From positions 17,799,844 through 17,863,843 of the forward strand of contig OX421496.1 of NCBI GenBank assembly GCA_949126835.1: 64,000 bases of DNA, read 5' to 3'. The DNA comes from Anisus vortex. Lineage: Eukaryota; Mollusca; Gastropoda; Planorbidae. The translations under genes were made by a program, and so were the position numbers. Each line of letters starts with the position of its first letter. Position 1 is the stretch's first letter. The notes beneath the pieces were generated by a model. It was not told the DNA's origin and did not search any database. It saw only the letters and a list, made by a program, of their open reading frames with translations. Of the stretch, positions 54,671-64,000 are shown piece after piece.

Positions 54671-57190
54671 AGACCTAGGGGAAGGGGGGGGAGGTGGACA
54701 TAACACTTGGGGCACCTAGATGAAACGTTGTACTATATAAAGACTAAAACTATAGCGAAATATAATTAGCATTTTCTTAATTTCATTCGGAAATTAAATT
54801 TAAAACTAAAACAACAAGAAAAAATCAGTAGGCCTAAATATTTTTTTTTACGTTTTCATTTCAAAGCAAGCAAATTGAAGCTTCTATTGATGTGACAGCT
54901 GCATTCATTCGATTGAAAAACACAACATTGCACGTGCTTTTATCTCAAAAATGGTTTATGCAAATTCTACCCCCCCCCCCCACTCCCTCCACTCGTCCTC
55001 ACCTTAGTATTTAGAGATTTGATCGCACTGAAACGAGTGTGCAGTTTTCCATTCTAGTGCGCTGTGGCCCGGGCAACATATTCTATACAAGTTGTATGGT
55101 TTCAAAATTAACGTTAGAAAAAACAAACAACAAAAGAGGTCTAGAACGTGTTAAAGTAGGCTATATAGAATTTGTGTTTGTCATTGTTTCAAGTGTGTGT
55201 TTTGTGTGTGTGTGTGCTTTGTGTGTGTGTGTTTTGTGTGTGCGTGTGTGTTTTGTGTGCTTTCGTGATCGAAAAGGAAAGAGATGCTGACGATGTCACA
55301 CGTTTTCTTTTTGGTGCTTCAGTTTTGTTTCCCCCTTTTATTTGTTTCTTGCGTTAGCGTTGTATTGTTCAATTCATGTTTTTGATTTGATCAAACACGA
55401 GACGAGACTATCACGTCACAAACTTTGGTTCTATTGAAGTCCCCTTACGGTCTTACATTGATATTACGTTTTTCCCAATAAAAAAAATGTATGATATAGT
55501 CTACATCATTATTTTAAAAATAATATGATGTTTCTATGTCAGCCTTTATATTTTTATTGTCCTTTTGTTGTATATTAATATGGTTATTCAACAATAGGAC
55601 AATATCGATGGTAAGCCAACCAAAAACGTTTCATTTCCATATAGGCAATCATATATTCCTACCACCGATCTATATGTCTAAAAAGAATGGACAGAGCCTC
55701 TTTTGTACAATGCTTTGTATAATTAGAAAAAAATATATACGATAAAAGGCAGTCATAGTCCCTTGAACTGATAATGTTTAGAAAATGTAAGTTTATAGAT
55801 AAGTGAAAGCATATAACAATGGCGGACGCTTTCTGCATCAATAATATTGTTTCCGTGAGTGATCCATTTTTTTCATAGATCAGTGATCCCTACCCATTAT
55901 ATTTTCAGCATTTAGCCCAATTTGATTGGATGTGATCTCCACGCGAGGGCAACAAGCGCATACTCAGACATAGGCCTACTCTTAGGACACCTTCTTGGAT
56001 GAGCCGACGCTGCGAAAAGCGTTATGCTGTATTATTATTCATTGTTTAAATTATTGCATTATTATTCATTGTTATTACTTTATCATATCAAGCGAACATA
56101 AATGTCAAAGAATACTTTTTTTTTTCGGAGGTAAGCGGGAATGTCTTTGTTTAATAGGAATTTTTACCCACGATTTCTTATTAGTGTTAAAGAAATGGCC
56201 TATGGTGTGTTCCGTTATTTGAAACAATATAGTAAGATGTAAATAAAATGTAGAGGAGAAAATACAAGAAAAAACTATTAAATTTAATATATCAGGACAT
56301 GTAGTGACCTTTAACCCGCATGATAGGACTGCCTGATAAGCACTGCAATTTGCATTTCACCCCCCCCCCCCCCCCTATTAGTATGTCCTCACTTTAGACC
56401 TAAAACATTGATAAGTAAGGTAGAACCTATAGGCCAAATGAAACAAGAATAACAGATAGGTTGTCCAGGTAACTACAGAAGAATATGAAATTCGTCGCGG
56501 CTATTGGTCTATGATCTTACAAGTCTAACGAAGAAGAAGAGGAAACAAAGGCACCGCTTCACGCTCAAGAGTAGGCAATAGTTCAACCACCAAGACATGA
56601 GTTCAACAAGAGACAAGAATTCAACAATATGCAATAGTTCAATAATAAACAATAATTCAGCTAAGTGCAATAGTTAAACAATAATTAAATAATAAGAGCC
56701 CTTATTCTTAGGGTCTAGGCCTATACTTTATTCTTTATTTGATATCTTTATTCCTATTATTTCCTTGCGGAGGGGTTTCCTTCCCACAATGCCGCAGACA
56801 TGCGATGAACGAAATATGGGATCAAGTATTTATTGCCCCAAACTCCTCTGCAAGAAATCAACCAAAAGTGAGTCGACAATTGGTGCTTTTTTTATATAAT
56901 GGAATCGATTTAATGCTTCTTGGTAAAGCGTTTCCGCTTTTCTGGGCAGTTTTAATGCTTGTCACTGCATAGGGGCCATTGGCTTCCAAACTTTTAGCAC
57001 CAGCTAGGGCTATACGCATTTACTTAGGCTACTAAATAGCTTCTTTCGCCACTGTTATTGATTCTTTTCTTAATTAAAGTTAATTTTTCGACTACACCAA
57101 CGTTGCCGTTTGAGAGCCAGAATAGTTATTTTAAAAAAAACGAAGCATGCAATCTTTGTTAAAAGCTCTGTTCCATTTCCTTACTTATTG
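54671..57190. other. Mostly unassigned AT-rich DNA
   Basis: Contains a TG-rich simple tract at 55185-55262 (TGTGTTTTGTGTGTGTG), C homopolymers near 54968 and 56360, and no recognised gene. A short open frame at 56739-56972 ends near a GTGAGT word (about 56870) and could be an unrecognised exon; there is no homology to support it. Confidence 0.45.
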
Positions 57191-57203
57191 ATTAATCACC
57201 AAG

Positions 57204-57398
57204 ATGGCGTGGACTATTGTTTGTAAACTTCAAATCGACCCTGCAGGTCGAAGCTCTCGCGTCACTGGGAATAGAACCGCTGTTTTTCAAAACACGCTGG
57301 TGATTATAATTATAACAGTATTTATTTTCACTGTAGGATCATTTCAAACTGGAACAACAGAACCCAACCCGGGACAACAGAACTTCGCAAAGTCATGA
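57204..57398 (+). pseudogene. Short frame with hydrophobic stretch and NPG motif, possible LINE N-terminus
   Basis: Starts at ATGGCGTGG in a good context (AAGATGG). It encodes 64 residues: a polar start, a hydrophobic run (LVIIIITVFIFTVG), then TGTTEPNPGQQ and a stop. Hydrophobic residues followed by a ...xNPG motif resemble the 2A-like leaders found in some non-LTR retrotransposons, but the residues around the motif differ from the active consensus. An unknown small membrane protein is equally possible. Confidence 0.25.
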
Positions 57399-57913
57399 TA
57401 ACGACTGTCACCTGTATAGCGCGCCTGTTCAGATTATTTCTATGTTTTGTCTGAATGTTTAAAGCAGTAGTTTGTCCATTTTAAAGAATAAATTAGGTTT
57501 ACCTTCATTATAACGACCCGATTTCACCAAGTATAAAAGTAATATTTTGTTTAAAATATCAATTTAAACTGTTGGGTTTAAAATAACTGTGAATTTAAAA
57601 AAATATTTGATAATATTCAATTTCTGAAAACTAAATTTACATTTGTAATTGAATTCGAGCAAACTATACTTTAAGGTTCAGTTTTGCGATTATTCGAGGA
57701 CAAACAAAGAACAGACACACTTTTATCTTTTATGTTACAGACGCTCTTCTATACATATTAAAAAAATGTGCATCCTACGCTTATCAGTGGTTTGGAGTTT
57801 AATCTTGCATTTTGATTCGTGTTTTAAATAATGTTACATACATTAAAAAAAAAGTAAGGCTAAAAAGATGGAAACAAAAGGAGAAAACACACAGGTTTGC
57901 CCCGAATATTATT

Positions 57914-58246
57914 CAGATCAGTGTGTTCAGATCAGTGTGTTCAGATCAGTGTGTTCAGATCAGTGTGTTCAGATCAGTGTGTTCAGATCAGTGTGTTCAG
58001 ATCAGTGTGTTCAGATCAGTGTGTTCAGATCAGTGTGTTCAGATCAGTGTGTTCAGATCAGTGCGTTCAGGTCAGTGCGTTCAGATCAGTGCGTTCAGAT
58101 CAAAGCGTTCAGATCAGTGCGTTCAGATCAGTGCGTTCAGATCAGTGCGTTCAGATCAGTGCGTTCAGATCAGTGCGTTCAGATCAGTGCGTTCAGATCA
58201 GTGCGTTCAGATCAGTGCGTTCAGATCAGTGTGTTCAGATCAGTTT
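57914..58246. repeat. 14-bp minisatellite, about 24 copies in two blocks
   Basis: Unit CAGATCAGTGTGTT in the first eleven or so copies, then CAGATCAGTGCGTT in the next dozen, and back to GTGTGTT at the end. One unit has GTCAGTG and one has CAAAGCG. The abrupt T to C switch shows block-wise expansion. All plus-strand frames are stop-free, which explains the overlapping 133-165-residue open frames. Confidence 0.93.
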
Positions 58247-58369
58247 GTATTCAAAGTCAGAGCAACTGCCATCAACAATGCCCCTGGGTTTCGATTGAAT
58301 TTCAGCTGACGGGAAATCAATTATGACTTTTTAAAAAATCACATTCAAGGTTAAATCATTTTCTGATCA

Positions 58370-58505
58370 CGTTAGGGGCCAACCATAAATGACGTCATGG
58401 GGATGAAAAGTGGCCCGGGGGAGGGGGTCAAATATTTGGGACGATATGTGACGAAAGAAGGAGGTGTTTAAGCAATGTGACGTCACCTAAAAAAAATGTG
58501 TATCT
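58370..58505. mobile_element. Possible MITE with GTGACGTCA-type ends
   Basis: GGGGCCAACCATAAATGACG TCATGGGG at the left, GGGGGAGGGGGTCAAATA in the middle and GTGACGTCACCTAAAAAAAA at the right. The paired TGACGTCA words and the general look resemble a family of short elements common in invertebrate genomes; I cannot name it. Confidence 0.35.
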
Positions 58506-58626
58506 TTAAATGAAATTTCCATTTTAACAATTTTCTCTTAATTAACTACAGTAATTATATTGTTTATAGTAATACCTGTATGACAATGAAAGTTAATTGA
58601 AACTTGTACATTTTGCAAATACGTGA

Positions 58627-58885
58627 AAGTTGCCCTGGGTAGGGCGTTCTGCTGGCATACCGAATCCTAATGAAGGCCAAGGCTAGGGATTTGTTTCCCA
58701 GATCTGGAAGGTGTACCTGAGTCTACCTAGCTCTGATGGGTACCCGACATCAGTTGGGGTAAAGTAAAGGCGGCTGGGCCACTGACCACCCAATCCCCTA
58801 GTATGCAGTGGCCACAACAACCGGTGAACGCTGCTTCACCGAACTTACCGATCAATTAGTTCCGACGGGAAACTTTACTTTTACT
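58627..58885 (+). mobile_element. tRNA-derived SINE, sense copy with a diverged head
   Basis: GGTGTACCTGAGTCTACCTA, CTCTGATGGGTACCCGACAT, GTTGGGGTAAAGTAAAGGCG, CCCCTAGTATGCAGTGGCCA and the tail GTTCCGACGGGAAACTTTAC TTTTACTA. The 3' half is well kept and serves as the reference for the other copies. The B box is decayed. Confidence 0.82.
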
Positions 58886-58889
58886 ACAT

Positions 58890-60270
58890 TTTTAAATTGG
58901 AAATTCAGGAGCCTTTTTTTGGAATGGGGTTGGTAGTGTAACGATTTGTATGACTTTTAGTGAGGATTTGTAACGATGGGTCACACGTTTTAAAGGGTTT
59001 ATTACATTATTAAAAATAAAGAATTAAAAAAAAACAACTGCAATTAAAAACTCCGTGGAGGCCATATTGATAGGCTTGACGGGGCTGTATTGTGCCCAGT
59101 GAGTCGCCTATTGCACACACCCTTGCTTTACATTAATATCTACGGTAGTCTATAGTAAGTCTATACTACTATGACCATAAAATGTTCAATGCATTGATGG
59201 GGTTAAAAAATGAAATGAAATAAAGGGAAGTAAACACTAATACATGTATTCGAAAATTTCAGCGTCTCAATGGAAGGCTCTATTAACTATCGACAATCAA
59301 AGTCGATATGCACAGAGCTTCAATAAAGTTTGCTCCCTTTGGACAGGGGCGATAACACGTGCGTTGACAAATGATTTTCTCATAGCTTCACCTTGCGGTG
59401 CCAAATCAATAGATTTGAACACCCAGGTCAAGACTCAACTAGCTTAGGATGATGGGTGGGGAATAAAAATAGGTGACAATTAATTAAACTGCCATAAATT
59501 TTATTGTCAAATCACGCACCCAGATCCTGATTACGACCATTAGAGGTCCTCAACACTTAAAAAGGTTACGGGGTCCTTCCATTATAGATACAATCAAATA
59601 TTAAGTGAAATATAAAGAATAGCAGCAATGCAGCAATGCAAACAGTGATCTATATTAAAAGTAAAAAAATATGGACAATATAATTTCCGACTTATATTTT
59701 CTTTGCTGCATTATGAAAGGGCCCATGATTTACCGCGGCCCGCGGTATTTTACGCCACTCGCCACGCTGTGGAATTTAAGTCTCTGTCTAGGTAAAGCAC
59801 CACACCGCTGAAGTTATTAATGGTCTCGGAAAATATCAAACGTGAAAAAAAAATTCAATACGATTCAAAGCACTGATAATCGTACGACGCAATAATCTTT
59901 GTATATTATGAGATGTCTGTACCATATAAGGTAATAGAAAAGATAAGAAAAACAACAACAACAAATTATTTTAAGGTAACGGATAAGCTTATTTAACATC
60001 ACAGCCTTTTAGTCTCAATGAACAAAAACTACTTCATAATGTTATTAGTAGACTCGAATACGATGCCCGTAAAACGTGCTTCTTTTGCACGCACTTTCTA
60101 AATTTTGACCCTTGCTGAGTTTGAGTGACAACAAAGAAATATAAAAAGCAACTTTACGAAAGACCAGATGAGTCGAAAAACAGAATTAAATATTGCATTA
60201 TGCCACCAATAAAGTAGGCCTTAGGTACAATGACTACGTTCTCTTTGTTATAGTAAGAATATTTTTGGAA
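58890..60270. other. No gene recognised
   Basis: AT-rich. A 67-residue frame at 59244-59447 shows no family signature. No element identified. Confidence 0.4.
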
Positions 60271-60680
60271 CCACGCTAGGACTGGTGGGACCCATCAACT
60301 AAAGAAAACATTAAAAATTAGAAAAAATCCAAAAAAGAGCTGCAAGGTTCATAACTAGTGAATATTCCCAATTAACAAGAGTAACACCATTAGTCAAATC
60401 ACTAAACTTAGAAACACTAGAGGACAGAAGGGCAAAGAGTAAAGTAGTAATAATACCTAAGGCATTAAAGTCTAATTTAGAAATACAACCCAATAACAAC
60501 CTGTTGCAAAGCTCAGATAAACATAAAGACAAAAACACTTTCCTTGTCCATTATGCGAGAACAAATGCATATAAGTACTCTTTCTTCCCGAGTGGCATTC
60601 GGGCATGGAATGGGTTGCCTGAACAAACCAGGAAAACCAGTAACTTAACATCATTTAAAACATTAATAAAAATGCAAGAC
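60270..60680 (+). pseudogene. C-terminal end of a non-LTR reverse transcriptase (LINE)
   Basis: Open for about 117 codons: LEKIQKRAARFITSEYS, VTPLVKSLNLETLEDRRAKS, YKYSFFPSGIRAWNGLPEQT and FKTLIKMQD then TAG (60681-60683). KIQ-RAARFI ... L-x-L-x-x-R...R ... FF-x3-I-x-x-WN-LP is the classic C-terminal signature of CR1/L2/Jockey-type proteins. Just upstream the expected WDPSTKENI segment is present but one base out of frame (near 60327-60332). 5'-truncated. Confidence 0.75.
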
Positions 60681-61139
60681 TAGACTCGGACCACGGATGA
60701 GCGTAGGACGCAATAATCTTCTTTATAGAAGGAGCGTCTGTAATGTATACGATAAAATATAAATGTATGTTGGTTTTAGAGCTCAATGCACAGACAACTA
60801 TCACTAACATGCTGAGTTGGAGGGAAAGAAAAAAAACGGGAAGGGGGTAGACAGCAATAATTCTTTTCATTTATTACCAAGAGTGGCATTCAGCTTTCAA
60901 CTGGAACATTTTCTTGGTAACTTAAATGAGGTCTCTACCAAAAACGTAAGAGAAAACATCAGCTTGGATCCATGGATGTTGCCAGAGAAACAACGAAGAA
61001 GGATATGTGCAGTCAACGTGCCCATTATTTTAATCGTGAATAAATCTTCAAGCTTCACTTTTGAAAACTTCCAACAATATATCGTTAATGGGAGGTGGGG
61101 AATGAAGGGCGCTAGAGCCTAATGCAGCCCCTTTATCGT

Positions 61140-61345
61140 GGAGTCAAATTATAGCCAGTGTCCTCACGTGGGGGGGGGGGGGGGAAGGGGGCATATGCCC
61201 GGGGGGCGCTTCCGGGGGGGGGCGGCAAATGTAGTCTAAATATAGCAAATATGGCACTAAACAAGCAGTTAGAGTATGCAAGGGGGCGGCGCTGAAACTT
61301 TTGCCCTGGTGCGCTACATAAGCTTGTAAAGGCTCTGGTTATAGC
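61140..61345. mobile_element. Unclassified G-rich repeat
   Basis: Poly-G tract (61170-61183), then GGGGGGCGCTTCCGGGGGGG, GGGGGCGGCGCTGAAACTTT and TGCCCTGGTGCGC. It looks like a dispersed element of invertebrate genomes but has no identifiable ends. A second short piece, GAGTAGCTAGGGTCATTTGC GCCCGGGG, at 61552-61580 looks like the terminus of a similar element. A (CT)n run lies at 61525-61547. Confidence 0.35.
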
Positions 61346-61909
61346 CTGAATAATTTCAAGACTTTCGTTAAAAAAATCTTTAGTAGGCCTACATACGGAA
61401 TCATGACTTCTACAAAAGTATGCCCTCAATGTAGTTCGGTAGGCCCCTATCTAGCTTATTAAAAAAAAATTTATTCTAAATTTAAGCTCAGTTAATAGAC
61501 TAAGACGACAATATAATAAGCTCTTTCTCTCTCTCTCTCTCTCTCCCTTAGTAGAGTAGCTAGGGTCATTTGCGCCCGGGGACATGACACAAAGTCTGCG
61601 CCCCTGCTCGGACCGACAGAATCTGGGGACTCACTGAGTCCCTAAGAAAATTTTGAAATTTTACGGTTTATATGGTTCATTTTCGAAGCATCTGGTATTT
61701 TAATGAAATAGGATAATAATAATATTTGTATAGCGCTGCCAACAAACATAATGTAAGCTCAGAGCGCATTTAACATACAACTAAGAACACGGATATTACT
61801 CTAGGTTAGGAGACAAAGCTAACTGATCATTTAAAAAATCATTTAAAAAAGACAAATAAATGTAGCATTAACCGACCCAACATGTAAGATGAGGATCTAA
61901 CACTTCATC

Positions 61910-62335
61910 ATCATCATCTTTGGTGCTACAGCCCATGGAGGGCTCTGTCCTGCATCACCACCTCCTTCCACTAGGACCTATCCATTGCCTTGTTTTTCCA
62001 GGTCTGGACCCCGATCTGTCACAAATTCATCTTAACATCGTCCAACCATCTCAGTCTGGGGTTTTGAGTATATATTACTTTTGCTCCTCTGCTGTTTGGC
62101 ATTCGTTCCAGGCGGCCTGTCTAGCGTAGTCTGCCCTTCTTGATCTCGGCCACAATAATAGGGTCTTCATATAATGGATCTCTCTATTGGTGCGCATCTT
62201 CCATCCAGTTTCATCTTTTGTTGGGCCAAAACATTTTCTGAGGACTTTTCTTTCCCAGGTATTTAATATATTTCTGTGCATTTTGTCAGAGTCCAGGTCT
62301 CACTGCATTGAGTTACCACTGGCCTTATTATTGTT
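61910..62335 (-). pseudogene. RTE-like LINE, C-terminal end
   Basis: The minus strand shows NTWERKVLRKCFGPTKDETG, WKMRTNREIHYM, then after a frame change RLRWLDDVKMNL, a stop codon, and VQTWKNKAMDRS followed by DRALHGL. WERK-LRK-x-GP-KD-x-x-WRxRxNxE and RxRWLDDV are the conserved tail of RTE-type reverse transcriptases. At least one frameshift and one or two internal stops make it a relic. Confidence 0.75.
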
Positions 62336-62439
62336 TTGTAGATATTTTTTTTTCTAACACCTGCTAATATTAATTATAACACCTGCTAATGATAATTATA
62401 TTTGATTTCAGTTTAACTGAGATATCCTTCAATGTGTTT

Positions 62440-62820
62440 GTATATATATTTGTATTGATGTAATACTATAATTAAGCGGAATGGATACGTCGTAATCATA
62501 CAAACTGGGTAGTTAATGTAATGTTTAAGAATATACAAAAAAATTCTTTAGTTATATAATATTTATATAATTTTCAAATACTTTGTACAGTTTGATCATA
62601 TGAGAGTTATACATTTAAATTAATTTTTATACAAAAGAAAAGAACATTAGAAATATTAGCGGAAAAAAAACGGATTAATTACCTCCCTTTAATAAAAAAA
62701 CCGTGTATATTTATATTTTGATTCAATAGTGATGCAAAACAAGTTATGTTTTGTAATATAATGAATATTACTGACTAATTATTGATTCTTTATATAAATC
62801 CAACATCAAGGTATTCATTA
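62440..62820. mobile_element. Uninterrupted copy of the dispersed repeat at 39540-40370
   Basis: Matches both flanks of the MITE at 39795-40245 in order: AATTCTTTAGT, TTTTCAAATACTTTG, ATTAGCGGAAAAAAAACGGA, TTAATTACCTCCCTTTAAT and ACAAGTTATGTTTTGTAATA. It therefore preserves the pre-insertion site. Confidence 0.65.
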
Positions 62821-62999
62821 CAAGATTTAATTATTAGAGAATTTAACTAATTTTCGTTAAACAGTTGTTAATAAACTTTTCCTGCATTAATTCTTCTTCT
62901 TCATATTACTGTGGAGATCCCGTTAGGACCTAGGAAAGAGTCCACAATTTAACTAAACATAAAATATTTTCAATAATTATAAGCTTATAGGCCTACAGG

Positions 63000-64000
63000 T
63001 GACAGAGTGTCACATTAGGTTTTTAGTCCAGCCCTTCAGTGACGATTTAAAAGCCGGAACAGTAGGGTAGTGATGGAGGTCTGATCCAGGGTGTTCCACA
63101 GCCACATGGCTGACGGAGAAAAAAAAAAATTTGTTGACGTCGGTGCGTGCATGTGGGGCATGCAGCTTCAGCTGGTGGCCTCGGGTAGAGCATACATGTA
63201 GGATTCAACCTAGCTGCGTGGACATTTCCACGTGGCGGTTCACGATCTTGTAAATAGTGGTGACTTTGTTTATCGCTCTGTGGTGTTGTAGGGGCTCCAG
63301 TTCGAGTTTGGCCACCAAAGCAGAGGCGCTTGTTTTAAGGCCTTAGTCCTGTAAGATACGGCGTGCCGCTCGACGTTGGGTCATCTCCAGTTTAGATATC
63401 AGGTGTTGATGGGGATCCCATACCGTCGATGCGTACTCCAGAATGGGACGAGCTAAACTGTTATAACAATGCGTCTGGATCCTTGGTGGAGCATCCCTTG
63501 AGGTTCCTATGGACGAATACGCAAGCTTTATTTGCTTTGGCACCAATAGATTGGACATGTGTGCCCCAGTGAAGGTTTTCTGTGATGTTCACTCCAAGGT
63601 ACTTGACCTCTGATACCCTCTCAAGGGTGAGACCATGCAAGGTATAGCTGGTGGGGATCCTAGTCCTCTTTCTTGAAATAGAGAGGAGGGTTGCACTTAT
63701 CAACGTTGAAGGCCATTTGCCATTTCGATTCCCAGGTATCCAACTTATTGAGGTCGTCCTGTAGATATAAAGCAACAGTGGGGCTCTCGATGTGAGAATA
63801 TAGGATGGTATCATCAGCAAAAAGTCGAACTCTGGCGTGGATCCCGTCTCCCAGGTCATTGATGTAGATAAAGAACAGTGTTGGCCCCAGCACTGAACCC
63901 TGAAGAACTGCAGACATGATCGGACCAAAGCAGGAGCTCTCACCCTCCACGACGACCCGTTGAGTGCGGCCGAAAAGGAAGTTTTCAATCCATCTTTTGG
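63000..64000 (-). pseudogene. Non-LTR retrotransposon, reverse transcriptase 3' part, runs off the window
   Basis: Minus strand, entering from beyond 64000 in an open frame: SAVLQGSVLGPTLFFIYIND, then VRLFADDTILYS (the F-x-DD catalytic motif) and KWQMAFNVDKCN. A frame change near 63665 leads to SEVKYLGVNITENLHWG and KANKACVFVHRNL. Another near 63490 leads to LARPILEYASTVWDPHQH and EMTQRRAARRILQD. Downstream text to about 63050 (LVAKLELEPLQHHRAINKV) is broken by stops. The order of motifs is that of Jockey/CR1-like elements. Not functional. Confidence 0.85.

Noticed and set aside
57812..58326. Three open frames rich in Cys, Gln and Ser (133-165 residues)
   Set aside because: Products of the 14-bp array, whose unit is stop-free in every plus-strand frame.

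Overview
The window is animal nuclear DNA, most likely from a gastropod mollusc. It holds two spliced, low-GC, protein-coding genes in tail-to-tail orientation. Repeats of kinds common in gastropod genomes surround them: a tRNA-derived SINE in about seven copies, several degraded non-LTR retrotransposons, foldback and terminal-inverted-repeat elements, and at least fourteen tandem arrays. The assignment to gastropod rests on general recognition of the SINE and repeat style; no search was possible.

Layout. 1-1.9 kb: AT-rich flank, then a GC-richer stretch with inverted CCAAT boxes, a perfect inverted repeat of AAAATGGC and a perfect CRE next to the first start codon. 1.98-11.46 kb (+): ataxin-7 orthologue, 11 coding exons whose joined length is exactly 1,133 codons including the stop. 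It carries both hallmark zinc-binding domains and would be a subunit of the SAGA deubiquitinase module. 11.46-19.5 kb: probable 3' UTR and AT-rich intergenic DNA with decayed tandem repeats. 19.51-39.32 kb (-): 21 exons of a CFAP92/KIAA1257-type cilium-associated protein (DUF4550 at the N-terminal side). All 20 junctions join in frame to 1,240 residues plus stop; the first exon or exons lie upstream and were not found. The two genes have no obvious functional link.

39.3-64 kb: no convincing host gene. This part holds a TA-flanked MITE nested in a dispersed repeat (an uninterrupted copy lies at 62.4-62.8 kb), a nested transposon with a PHD-finger remnant, a 2.1-kb array of a 36-bp unit, a 0.9-kb array of a 31-bp unit, hAT-like ends, a foldback element at 50.6-51.0 kb, an RTE-like LINE split by a SINE with a clean 9-bp target duplication, a 14-bp array, and the 3' parts of three more LINE copies. 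One of those LINEs runs off the window end.

The most unusual observation is in the CFAP92 introns. Several minisatellites lie next to, or contain, the splice donor of the preceding exon. In one intron a 70-bp unit carrying the last ~15 exonic bases plus the donor is repeated, giving seven evenly spaced donors. In another, a 53-bp array starts at the donor. At a third exon the donor GT lies in what looks like the 3' tail of an antisense SINE.
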